From an uncultured Paracoccaceae bacterium (GTDB taxonomy: Bacteria; Pseudomonadota; Alphaproteobacteria; Rhodobacterales; Rhodobacteraceae), in the NCBI GenBank assembly GCA_937922155.1, contig CAKZVL010000084.1:1-64000 (forward strand): a stretch of 64,000 bases of DNA, given 5' to 3'. This document shows, piece by piece, positions 30,809 to 39,262 of this stretch (the first letter of the stretch is position 1; the number at the start of each line of letters is the position of its first letter). The translations under genes were made by a program, and so were the position numbers. Below the pieces are notes generated by a model. That model was not told the DNA's origin, ran no database searches, and was given only the letters and a program-made list of their open reading frames with translations.

Positions 30809-31969
30809 ATGACCCAAGTCGTTCCAATCACAAGCACCGACCTTGATGGTGCGGAGGTCAGCTGGTTTTCCGCACTCTGTTCAGATGACTACCAATTCCT
30901 CGGCGTACCAGACGGCGACCTGCGATCTTCATGGGAGCATTGCCGCGACATCGCCCTGACAGCAGAGGCGCAAGGCTTTCGCAACATCCTTGCCCCCTCC
31001 TCTTACCAAGTGGGTCAGGACACGCTCAGCTTTGTGGCAGGCATGGCTCCGCTGACCAGCAAAATGAACTTTCTTGCGGCGATCCGCTGCGGTGAAATGC
31101 AGCCCATCATGCTGGCGCGCACCGTTGCCACGCTTGATCACATGCTCAAAGGGCGCTTGACGCTCAACGTGATCAGCTCTGATTTCCCCGGGGAAGTCGC
31201 AGACAGCGCCTATCGCTACCGACGATCCCACGAAGTAGTGGAAATCCTACGCCAAGCCTGGACGCAGGATGAAATTACCCATCAGGGGGACATCTACCAA
31301 TTCGACAAGGTGCCCACAGGCCCAGCGCGGCCATACCAGCAGAACGGCGGGCCGCTGCTCTACTTTGGCGGCTACTCGCCCGCAGCCCTCGAACTTTGCG
31401 GCGCACAATGCGATGTCTATCTGATGTGGCCTGAAACCCGCGACATGCTCGCCCAGCGCATGAAAGACGTGAACGACCGCGCCGCCGCCCACGGGCGCAC
31501 GCTCGATTACGGTTTGCGGGTGCATATGATCGTGCGCGACACCGAGGCAGAGGCGAAAGAATACGCCGAGTATATCGCCTCGAAGCTCGACGACGAATAC
31601 GGCAAACTCATTCGCGACCGCGCCCACGACAGCATCAGCCTTGGCGTCGCACACCAAACACGCGCGCGCGAACTGGCCGATAAATTCGGCTACACCGAAC
31701 CGGGCCTCTGGACAGGGGTCGGGCGCGCCCGCTCCGGCTGCGGTGCCGCCCTTGTGGGATCAACCGACCAGATCCTGTCAAAGATCGAAGATTATCAGAA
31801 AATGGGCATTCGCTCTTTCATCTTCTCCGGCTATCCGCATATTGCAGAGGCAGAGCATTTCGGAAAACGCGTTATGCCCCAGCTCAAAACCGTCTCCCTG
31901 CCCCATGCCTATGGGCGGGTGCCGGCCTCCACCCCAGAAACGCCCCTTGGTACAGGACCCCGCACGTGA
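30809..31969 (+). CDS. LLM-class flavin-dependent monooxygenase, SsuD/SmoC-like
   Basis: 387 aa; FLAAIRCGEMQPIMLARTVATLDHMLKGRLTLNVISSDFPGE; SsuD-type GTPxQI equivalent VGSTDQI; probable SmoC by neighbourhood. Confidence 0.85.
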   Translation: MTQVVPITSTDLDGAEVSWFSALCSDDYQFLGVPDGDLRSSWEHCRDIALTAEAQGFRNILAPSSYQVGQDTLSFVAGMAPLTSKMNFLAAIRCGEMQPIMLARTVATLDHMLKGRLTLNVISSDFPGEVADSAYRYRRSHEVVEILRQAWTQDEITHQGDIYQFDKVPTGPARPYQQNGGPLLYFGGYSPAALELCGAQCDVYLMWPETRDMLAQRMKDVNDRAAAHGRTLDYGLRVHMIVRDTEAEAKEYAEYIASKLDDEYGKLIRDRAHDSISLGVAHQTRARELADKFGYTEPGLWTGVGRARSGCGAALVGSTDQILSKIEDYQKMGIRSFIFSGYPHIAEAEHFGKRVMPQLKTVSLPHAYGRVPASTPETPLGTGPRT

Positions 31970-32856
31970 ACCGCATAGACATCACCGATACCCTCAGCTT
32001 TAGCCGCATCATCTATGGCATGTGGCGGCTGTCTGATGACACCGACACCTCCCCCGCGCATGTCCAGGCCAAGATCGAAGCCTGCCTCGCGCAAGGCATC
32101 ACCACAATGGATCAGGCCGACATCTACGGCGGGTACGAAGCCGAAGCGGTATTTGGCGCGGCGTTGAAAGCAGCGCCAAACCTGCGCGACCAGATCGAAA
32201 TTGTCACCAAATGCAGCATCGTGGCCCCCGCCGGACGATATGCAACGGCGCGCGTCAAGTATTACGACACCTCCGCCGATCATATCCGCGCCAGCATCGA
32301 CCACTCGCTTGGGCTCATGAACATCGACCATATCGACACGCTGCTGATCCACCGCCCGGACCCCTTTATGAACCACCTTGAAACCGGCGCCGCACTTGAC
32401 GAAGCAGTGGTTAGCGGCAAGGTCGGCTCCGTCGGTGTGTCCAACTTTAAACCGCACGACTGGTCGCTACTTCAATCGGCGATGAAAACTCCGCTTGTGA
32501 CCAACCAAATCGAACTCTCGCTGACAGCGCATGACGCTTTCACCAACGGCGACGTGGCTAGCTTACAAGAACGCAACACCCCGATTATGGCGTGGTCCCC
32601 GCTCGGCGGTGGCAGCCTGATGACTGGAAAAGGCCAGGTGCAAGACGCGATTGCCAAGGTGGCAAAAGCCAACAACGTGGACAACGCGGCAGTGGCCGTG
32701 GCTTGGCTGCTTGCGCATCCAGCGAATATCATGCCTGTTATGGGCACCAATAACCTCTCCCGCATCAAATCACTCTGTGATGCGCAAAAGGTGCAGATGG
32801 ACCGGGAAACCTGGTTCGAACTTTATACCGCCGCCCTCGGCGCAGAGGTCCCGTAA
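31966..32856 (+). CDS. aldo/keto reductase
   Basis: GITTMDQADIYGGYEAE; IDHIDTLLIHRPDPFM; VGVSNFKPHDW; probable SmoB by neighbourhood. Confidence 0.88.
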   Translation: MNRIDITDTLSFSRIIYGMWRLSDDTDTSPAHVQAKIEACLAQGITTMDQADIYGGYEAEAVFGAALKAAPNLRDQIEIVTKCSIVAPAGRYATARVKYYDTSADHIRASIDHSLGLMNIDHIDTLLIHRPDPFMNHLETGAALDEAVVSGKVGSVGVSNFKPHDWSLLQSAMKTPLVTNQIELSLTAHDAFTNGDVASLQERNTPIMAWSPLGGGSLMTGKGQVQDAIAKVAKANNVDNAAVAVAWLLAHPANIMPVMGTNNLSRIKSLCDAQKVQMDRETWFELYTAALGAEVP

Positions 32857-33350
32857 TGGAAGCAGGCACAATTCAGTCTTTCGACCCCAACGCCGATAGC
32901 GACAGTTTTCGCGGCGCATTGGGCAGCTTTGCAACGGGCGTAACAGTGATCACAACCGACAGCAGCGAAGGGCCCATCGGCATTGTTGCCAATTCCTTCG
33001 CCAGCGTCTCGCTTGACCCACCACTGGTGCTCTGGTGCCCCGCGAAATCCTCGCGACGGTTCGAACACTTCGCAGGCTCACGCCGCTTTGCGATCCACGT
33101 GCTGGGCCAAGACCAACGCGATATTGCCGCCGCTTTCGTGAAATCCAAAACCGCATTTGACGACATCACATGGCACAAATCCCATTGCGGCATCCCGCTG
33201 ATCAACGGGGCCTTGGCAACATTCGAATGCTCTTTGCACGCAGACCACGATGCAGGCGATCACCTGATCATCCTGGGCGAAGTCACCAAATGCCACCACC
33301 GCCCCGGCGCGCCCCTGATCTTCCACGCTGGACACTACAGCGCCCCCTAA
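32856..33350 (+). CDS. flavin reductase family protein
   Basis: FRGALGSFATGVTVITTDSSEGPIGIVANSFASVSLDPPLVLWC; probable SmoA by neighbourhood. Confidence 0.9.
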   Translation: MEAGTIQSFDPNADSDSFRGALGSFATGVTVITTDSSEGPIGIVANSFASVSLDPPLVLWCPAKSSRRFEHFAGSRRFAIHVLGQDQRDIAAAFVKSKTAFDDITWHKSHCGIPLINGALATFECSLHADHDAGDHLIILGEVTKCHHRPGAPLIFHAGHYSAP

Positions 33351-33354
33351 CCAA

Positions 33355-33386
33355 AATCATCTTGCCAAAACTACTCAAAAGGCGCG
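33355..33386 (-). repeat. degenerate copy of dispersed hairpin/T-tract repeat
   Basis: + strand AATCATCTTGCCAAAACTACTCAAAAGGCGCGC; hairpin degenerated. Confidence 0.5.
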
Positions 33387-33416
33387 CGCAGCCAAAGCTT
33401 GCGCCAATCCACGGCG

Positions 33417-33764
33417 CTACCCCCGGCCTGTTTCAATCTCAGGGTCAACGCCCCCGGCCGCGGCAATCCGCGCCTCAAGCATGTCCAGCCAATCCGGCGG
33501 TGCAGGCTTGATCGCCACGCCTTCGCTCTGCAAAATGCGAAACGGCCATACCTTGCGCGCATGGCTCGCCGATACCGCGCGACAGGATCGAAACATCATC
33601 GACGCTTCATGCAAGAGCCGTTCTTCTTCGCTATACACATCCATGCAAATATCCAACAACTGGTTCAACCGCTTCATCCCGGCAAGATCCGCAGCTTCTG
33701 ACAGCTCATAAAGCGCATCAAACATCCAGTCTGTCTCGTCCATATCATCGATCACTCGCATCAT
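33417..33764 (-). CDS. hypothetical protein
   Basis: 115 aa ORF in a gap otherwise lacking a gene; no family recognised. Confidence 0.5.
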   Translation of the reverse strand: MMRVIDDMDETDWMFDALYELSEAADLAGMKRLNQLLDICMDVYSEEERLLHEASMMFRSCRAVSASHARKVWPFRILQSEGVAIKPAPPDWLDMLEARIAAAGGVDPEIETGRG

Positions 33765-33833
33765 TGGACGCTTTACCTACGCCAACTTAGCTAACAATCG
33801 TTGAAGCGCGCCAATCATCCGGCACCAATCCAT

Positions 33834-33868
33834 GATCATCTTGCCAAAAATACTCCCGCCGGAGGCGC
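33834..33868 (-). repeat. dispersed hairpin/T-tract repeat copy, sense to the glycerate kinase gene
   Basis: On - strand: CGCCTCCGGCGGGAGTATTTTTGGCAAGATGATCATGG. Confidence 0.75.
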
Positions 33869-33879
33869 AAAAAATACCC

Positions 33880-35076
33880 TCACGCCCCCCGGATCATAAT
33901 CCCCAGATCGGCCACATTGGTGCCCGTGGCATCGGTGATCAATAGATCGCCAGCCAAATCCAATGCGCCGTAACTGTCATTATTGGCCAACAGCGCCTCA
34001 ATATCACCACCCGCCTGCGCAATACGCATCAACGTACCTGCATCCGCGAGCCCACCTGCAGCATCCGTCGGGCCATCACGCCCATCAGATCCCCCTTGCA
34101 AACAGATCCAATCCGTCCAGCCCCGCTTGCGCGCTTCAACCGCCACGCGCAGGGCCAGCTCTTGATTGCGTCCGCCGCGCCCTGTGCCTTTAAGCATAAC
34201 CGTCGTCTCACCACCCCAAACGGTCACTCCGGGCGCACAGGCATCGCAAATCGCCTTTGCGGCCGCCTCCACATCCCCCACGATCGACGTCTCAATCACG
34301 TGCGCGCCGTCAACTGCGGCCATTGCAGCCACGCTTTGGCTGTTGGACCCGACTAGGATGTTGGTGCCATCGGTCACGGCAACCGCTTTGCGGCCCGCTT
34401 TCAGATGGACCTTAACACTGTCCGGCAAGCCGTTCCAAATCGACGCTTTTTCCAGAATCAACCGCGCCTCTTCAGCCGTGCCCAGTGACGCCGCCGTCGG
34501 CCCGCTTGCAATCGCGGACAGATCATCGCCAATGACATCCGACAGGATCAGCGCCGTAACCGCATGGGGTGCCGCCAGCCGCAAAAACCCGCCGCCTTTC
34601 AGCTGCGACAGTTGTTGGCGCACAAGGTTCATCTCTACGATATCAAGCCCTGCGCCCAATAGCGCTTCATTCACCGCCGCCTTCTCGGCCAAGCTCACCC
34701 CCGCCACAGGTGCGGGCAATAGCGCAGATCCCCCCCCGGAAATCAGCGCCAAGATGGGTCCATCCGCGCCCCGAATTGCCTGCGTCACCGCCGCCCCCGC
34801 ACGGGCCCCGTTTTCATCCGGAACAGGGTGCCCCGCGGCCATGACCGTTGCCCCTGCTAAGTCCTTGGCGTTTTCATAATTGGTCACAACGATGCAAGGC
34901 ACGCCGCCAAAAGCGTGCAGCGCCGCTTCAGCCATACGGATCGCAGCCTTCCCCACAGCGATGATCAGCGCAGGTCGCGCAACCTTGCCGATATGGCGCT
35001 CCACCGCCGCATATGGGTCCGCCGCAGCGACGCCCGCTTGGAACAACGCCAGCGCATGCTGTCGCGAAAGGGTCAT
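33880..35076 (-). CDS. glycerate 2-kinase (MOFRL/DUF4147 family)
   Basis: IIAVGKAAIRMAEAAL; VMAAGHPVPDENGARAG; ALISGGGSALLPAPVAGVSL; WGGETTVMLKGTGRGGRNQELAL. Confidence 0.93.
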   Translation of the reverse strand: MTLSRQHALALFQAGVAAADPYAAVERHIGKVARPALIIAVGKAAIRMAEAALHAFGGVPCIVVTNYENAKDLAGATVMAAGHPVPDENGARAGAAVTQAIRGADGPILALISGGGSALLPAPVAGVSLAEKAAVNEALLGAGLDIVEMNLVRQQLSQLKGGGFLRLAAPHAVTALILSDVIGDDLSAIASGPTAASLGTAEEARLILEKASIWNGLPDSVKVHLKAGRKAVAVTDGTNILVGSNSQSVAAMAAVDGAHVIETSIVGDVEAAAKAICDACAPGVTVWGGETTVMLKGTGRGGRNQELALRVAVEARKRGWTDWICLQGGSDGRDGPTDAAGGLADAGTLMRIAQAGGDIEALLANNDSYGALDLAGDLLITDATGTNVADLGIMIRGA

Positions 35077-36041
35077 GTCAATATCTCCTCCAACGGCCTT
35101 CGCGCCCGCTCGGGGCGCTGACCTGTTGCCTTGCCAAAGCGGATCACCTGAACAATCCGCTCCGTCGGCGCGATGTCAAATCGACTGCGCAGGTCCCTGT
35201 TGGTCTGCGGATGATCTGACAAGGCCGCCATCGGCCACATCGCCAACCCCCTTTGCGCGGCCTTCAGGCACAATCGCAAGTAGGCGCGCCCAGTGACAAC
35301 GGGGCTTTCATCGCTCGGTGCGCAGAACACAGCAATCAGCGGCGCGCTCTGCGTCTTTTCAGCCTCCACCGTCATGCCCTTTGTCGCCCCAAACAAGTTA
35401 AGGGTCGGCCACAGCACCCCCAAAGCCCAACGCGCCAGCCGCGCGTCTGGCTTTGACATCTGCATCGCGTCCCGGCTCAGCCCATCAAACGCATGGCGCG
35501 GGTGCCCTTCTGACAGGCGCATCCAGCTCAGCAGTTCTTTGCGAAAGGCCGCCCGCTGCATAATGTTAAGGCTGGCAAAATCATTACGCTCCGCGATCCA
35601 GGCTTTGTCCTCTTCATCGCTGACAAACACCACTCCATCGTTGTCCCACGCCGGAACGGGTTCAGCTTCAAACCGCTCTCGCCAAGTGAAACGCTCTTCA
35701 AGCGCGGCTACCAAAGGATCAGACGCGCCTTTCATCAAGGACAACCGCGCCGCCATCCGATGCCCGGGCCATGTGCTGCGATCGTCCTGCACCCACAGGT
35801 CATGAACCTCCGCGCCAAGCCCGTGGTCGCCCAAACTCAAAACCGTGGCGTCCACCGCAGCACCACAGGACAATCCGGCATCGTGCCCCGTTGGGTCCCC
35901 TTCAGCTAAATGCACGCTCAGGTCTGCTGCGATTTCAATCGCATCCCCTCGCATCCGCCACCGCGCGGGCTGGACGTTATGCACCGATGGGGCAAGGTTG
36001 GCGCGGCTCACAACCGCCTGCAATTGCGCCTTTGTGATCAT
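35073..36041 (-). CDS. Acg-like nitroreductase-family FMN protein
   Basis: ANLAPSVHNVQPARWRMRGDAIEIAADLSVHLAEGDPTGHDAGLSCGAAVDATVLSL; GRAYLRLCLKAAQRGLAMWPMAALSDHP. Confidence 0.82.
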   Translation of the reverse strand: MITKAQLQAVVSRANLAPSVHNVQPARWRMRGDAIEIAADLSVHLAEGDPTGHDAGLSCGAAVDATVLSLGDHGLGAEVHDLWVQDDRSTWPGHRMAARLSLMKGASDPLVAALEERFTWRERFEAEPVPAWDNDGVVFVSDEEDKAWIAERNDFASLNIMQRAAFRKELLSWMRLSEGHPRHAFDGLSRDAMQMSKPDARLARWALGVLWPTLNLFGATKGMTVEAEKTQSAPLIAVFCAPSDESPVVTGRAYLRLCLKAAQRGLAMWPMAALSDHPQTNRDLRSRFDIAPTERIVQVIRFGKATGQRPERARRPLEEILT

Positions 36042-37225
36042 CTGCCGCGCTCTTCAATCAGGGACGCCATGCGTTGCACAACATCGACCTCAAGCTCTGA
36101 TTGCGGCGTTGACGTCAGCTGAGGTATCGCAATGGCCACCAGCCGCAACGGCGCTTTGCTCACCCGCAGGATGTGACTGCATTCAAACTTTTCAAACAAA
36201 TGCGTAACATATTCCGCCTGACTGGGATCATTCGGCAGCATGTCCGTTTTTCGCAAGACGGGCTGGCTTTCAAACAGGAAATTCAACAAATCAGGTTGCA
36301 AATCGTCAAGCGCGCGCGCCTCCACAATGGCGGCACCCTCTACTCTGGGAAAGTCTTGTAATCCCCTAAGGAACGCCAGCGGATCATCCAAAGGCCCCGT
36401 GGCAAGGTGGCGCAGGATCGTCAGGCTTTGCTTGGCAGCGCGTTGACGCCGCGCATCAATGGCGATCATCACCAGCAGGATAGCCGCCAATGCGATCACA
36501 ATGCCCAAAACCCAACCGTCGCGCCCCACGCCAAGAATCACACCGAACAGCCCGCCCGCGACCAACGCCACGCCAAGCGCGCTCAGGTACGTCATCACCG
36601 TGGCCCGTTGCCCCTCGGTGTCATTGCCCAGCGTCAGGGCCAACCAGCACAGGGTCAGCACACCAATGGCGGAAACTTGCACAGGCAACCCGATCAGAAT
36701 CGTGCCAAAATCCGCACCGATCATCGGGATAAACAAGATAAGGGACAGGGCAAGGCGTCCGACCGCCACGTTTTCCGCGCCAGACAAAGCCGCCTTGTCG
36801 CGCGTCACAACCAACCAGCCGCAAATCGCAAAGACGCTGATCTGAAACAGGAACAATCCCCACAGTCGCAGGGGGTCGACCCAGTCCGGTGGTAAGAACG
36901 CGAGCAGGCCGAATAGGGCAGCGCCCCCCGCTCCCAGCGCCTTCACCCAAGCAGGCGCATGCTGGCGCAATAACCCTTCGGTTAGCAAAAGGACAGCCAG
37001 CGGGATCAGGCCCGCGGCCAACATCACCACAAACTGAAACGCCGCACCCCCCGTCAAAACGACCAGCGCGCGCCCCAGAAACAGCAGCATCGTCACCCGC
37101 ACACCAAAGACAAAACGCCGGCTCAGCGGATCATCGCGCCCCAGCGTCATGTGCAAAAGGGCAAGCCCCATCAACGCTGCCGCAGACAAATAAAGGTCTG
37201 TCAAAACATACGCAGACGGGATCAT
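36038..37225 (-). CDS. polytopic membrane protein with C-terminal cytoplasmic (GAF-like?) domain
   Basis: About seven to eight hydrophobic segments, then a roughly 125-aa soluble tail; ATG overlaps the ThiF stop. Confidence 0.75.
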   Translation of the reverse strand: MIPSAYVLTDLYLSAAALMGLALLHMTLGRDDPLSRRFVFGVRVTMLLFLGRALVVLTGGAAFQFVVMLAAGLIPLAVLLLTEGLLRQHAPAWVKALGAGGAALFGLLAFLPPDWVDPLRLWGLFLFQISVFAICGWLVVTRDKAALSGAENVAVGRLALSLILFIPMIGADFGTILIGLPVQVSAIGVLTLCWLALTLGNDTEGQRATVMTYLSALGVALVAGGLFGVILGVGRDGWVLGIVIALAAILLVMIAIDARRQRAAKQSLTILRHLATGPLDDPLAFLRGLQDFPRVEGAAIVEARALDDLQPDLLNFLFESQPVLRKTDMLPNDPSQAEYVTHLFEKFECSHILRVSKAPLRLVAIAIPQLTSTPQSELEVDVVQRMASLIEERGR

Positions 37226-38094
37226 GTGCCTGCCGCCAGCTTGTTCAAAAACTGCCGCACCACAGGGCGCAGGATGGCTGCCAACCATGCGGGCTTGGGC
37301 CGTTCAACGCGTCCCTTATAGGGATTGAAAAACCATCCCCGATTATCCGCACCGCGCGGTCGACCCAACAGCACGTTTATCGCCTCATAAGCCATCAATT
37401 GACCCGTTGTGATCACCATCGGCGCAAACGACATACGGCTGCGCCGACCCGCAACAACATCGCCGACCAGATCAAGATCAATATAATCGCGCGATGACGA
37501 ATGCAGCACGACATGCTCTGCCTCGCGCAGAAACGCCGTGGCCTTTTGATCCTCGCTCAGCGCATTCCACGCCGTTCCTATTGTAGGATATCCAAGCCTG
37601 TCTTCGTGGTCTGGGTCCGTGGCTCGCGTGACATAAACCGACGGCAACGGTGAGGCATATGCGTCAATCACACTCACGCCCGCTCGTTTGGCACTTCGAT
37701 ACAACAACAACGACGCGCCCAAATCATCGGTCCCGTTGATCACCACCGCCGCTTGGTCGACGGCCGTTTTCACATAATCCGGCCAATCCGCGCCATAAAC
37801 CGTGATCTGCATCAGCGGGTTGATCTTGCGCAAAATCGCCTCTGTCGCCTCCGCCTTGTGCAGTCCCACGGTGTCGGTGAAACAAAACACTTGGCGGTTC
37901 AGATTGCTGACCTCAAATTCATCAATATCGGCGATGATCACACGACCAACGCCCGCGCGGGCCAAGGCCAATAGGCAGGCCCCTCCCATCCCACCAGTCC
38001 CACAGACAAAAACGCAGGCGTCCTGCAATCTGTCCTGCTCAGCTTGGGTGACAAAGCCGATGTTGCGATTGGTCATTTCACCATAATCAAACAT
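37222..38094 (-). CDS. ThiF/MoeB/HesA (E1-like) adenylyltransferase family protein
   Basis: VFVCGTGGMGGACLLALARAGVGRVIIADIDEFEVSNLNRQVFCFTDTVGLHKAEATEAILRKINP; VVINGTDDLGASLLL. Confidence 0.92.
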   Translation of the reverse strand: MFDYGEMTNRNIGFVTQAEQDRLQDACVFVCGTGGMGGACLLALARAGVGRVIIADIDEFEVSNLNRQVFCFTDTVGLHKAEATEAILRKINPLMQITVYGADWPDYVKTAVDQAAVVINGTDDLGASLLLYRSAKRAGVSVIDAYASPLPSVYVTRATDPDHEDRLGYPTIGTAWNALSEDQKATAFLREAEHVVLHSSSRDYIDLDLVGDVVAGRRSRMSFAPMVITTGQLMAYEAINVLLGRPRGADNRGWFFNPYKGRVERPKPAWLAAILRPVVRQFLNKLAAGT

Positions 38095-39043
38095 CTCGCG
38101 TCCCCTTTGCCGGGCGCAAATCACGCCAAGTTTCGCGGCTGTCCGACCAATGCAAGGCGGGCAAGATCAGGCGTTGCACCATCTGCACCGCCCCTGCAAT
38201 CAACACGCCAAACAAGGCAGATCGCGGCACCTCCCGCGCCAAATACCCGCGCATCGCGGCCATATCCATCAGGCCAAGTTGGATCACATCATCGCCCCTC
38301 TCGTAATCCAATTGTTCTTGGCAAAAGGTATTGAACACCGCGTCGCGATGCTTGGTCGCCTCCTCAAAGGATTTCTTCAACCCATCCGACCCGCCTGTAT
38401 AGGCGTTGGTGATGACAAACCGATCTTCCTCAAACCCCGCATCCTCTCCGACGCCAAAGACGTGACGATGATTGTCCATAATCCGGCGCGCAATCAATAG
38501 GTGGTTCAAGGTGCGCCGCCCCTCACCCGGCTGCGGCCAGACATCGCTGAACAGCGTGCTCACCATGCCAACAACGGCGGGCACTTGCGTGACATTCGAT
38601 ATCCAAATCGGGCGAAACTGACGGCGCAGACAGATCAGAAAACAGGTCAAACCATAAAGCACCCATGACAGGTTCTTGCTACGCTCATCAGGGTCCACCA
38701 TGACCAGCCCAAGGTGCAAAATCTGCTGGGGCGTGGGGTCTGTATCAATGTCCATAATCGCCAAGGCATTGAACGCAATCGGCGTGCCATCTTTGCGCGT
38801 GACAAGGGTGACGATGCTATGCGACAGACGGGCGGCATCGGCGGAAAACACACCATAGGTCAGCCCCTCCCGCGGCAGGGTCTTGGCGGCAATCGTTTTC
38901 AGATCGCTCGAAAGCGCTTGCAGCTCTTGCCCACTCATCCAAAGCCCCGGACGCTCCATAATCTGCACCCGCAGATCGGGACCAGTGCGCAAGGTCACAT
39001 TCATATGCGTGCGCCCGAAGGCTTTGAATATGGCGCTGATCAC
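38087..39043 (-). CDS. conserved hypothetical protein, GNAT/acyltransferase-like
   Basis: GTG start (VISAIFKAFGRTHMNVTL) preceded by AAAGGAG; HLGLVMVDPDERSKNLSWVLYGLTCFL resembles a GNAT core strand/helix. Confidence 0.65.
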   Translation of the reverse strand: MISAIFKAFGRTHMNVTLRTGPDLRVQIMERPGLWMSGQELQALSSDLKTIAAKTLPREGLTYGVFSADAARLSHSIVTLVTRKDGTPIAFNALAIMDIDTDPTPQQILHLGLVMVDPDERSKNLSWVLYGLTCFLICLRRQFRPIWISNVTQVPAVVGMVSTLFSDVWPQPGEGRRTLNHLLIARRIMDNHRHVFGVGEDAGFEEDRFVITNAYTGGSDGLKKSFEEATKHRDAVFNTFCQEQLDYERGDDVIQLGLMDMAAMRGYLAREVPRSALFGVLIAGAVQMVQRLILPALHWSDSRETWRDLRPAKGTRDV

Positions 39044-39232
39044 ATTGGGGCTCCTTTTGCGGGTCAGCTTAGCCCGCTCAGACGTCCGACTTCCAGCGCA
39101 AACTATATGGGGCGCATGCAAACAAACGCGCTGCACAGAGGCTCCTTTTTGATCACCCACGACAGGCACCATCTCAACATGTCAAAAGGAATTTCCCGAT
39201 TTCACATTTGACGAGGGCCAAAGAAAGAATTA

Positions 39233-39247
39233 GAACAAAAAGAGAAC
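39233..39247. promoter_or_regulatory. LexA (SOS) box GAAC-N7-GAAC (reverse complement GTTC-N7-GTTC)
   Basis: GAACAAAAAGAGAAC exactly matches the alphaproteobacterial direct-repeat LexA box; 15 nt upstream of the imuA start. Confidence 0.88.
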
Positions 39248-39262
39248 AAACGAGTCTGCCAC

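Noticed and set aside
34730-34738. C8 run in the glycerate kinase gene as a phase-variable tract
   Set aside because: Intact reading frame across it and no neighbouring signs of contingency-locus function; likely codon composition.
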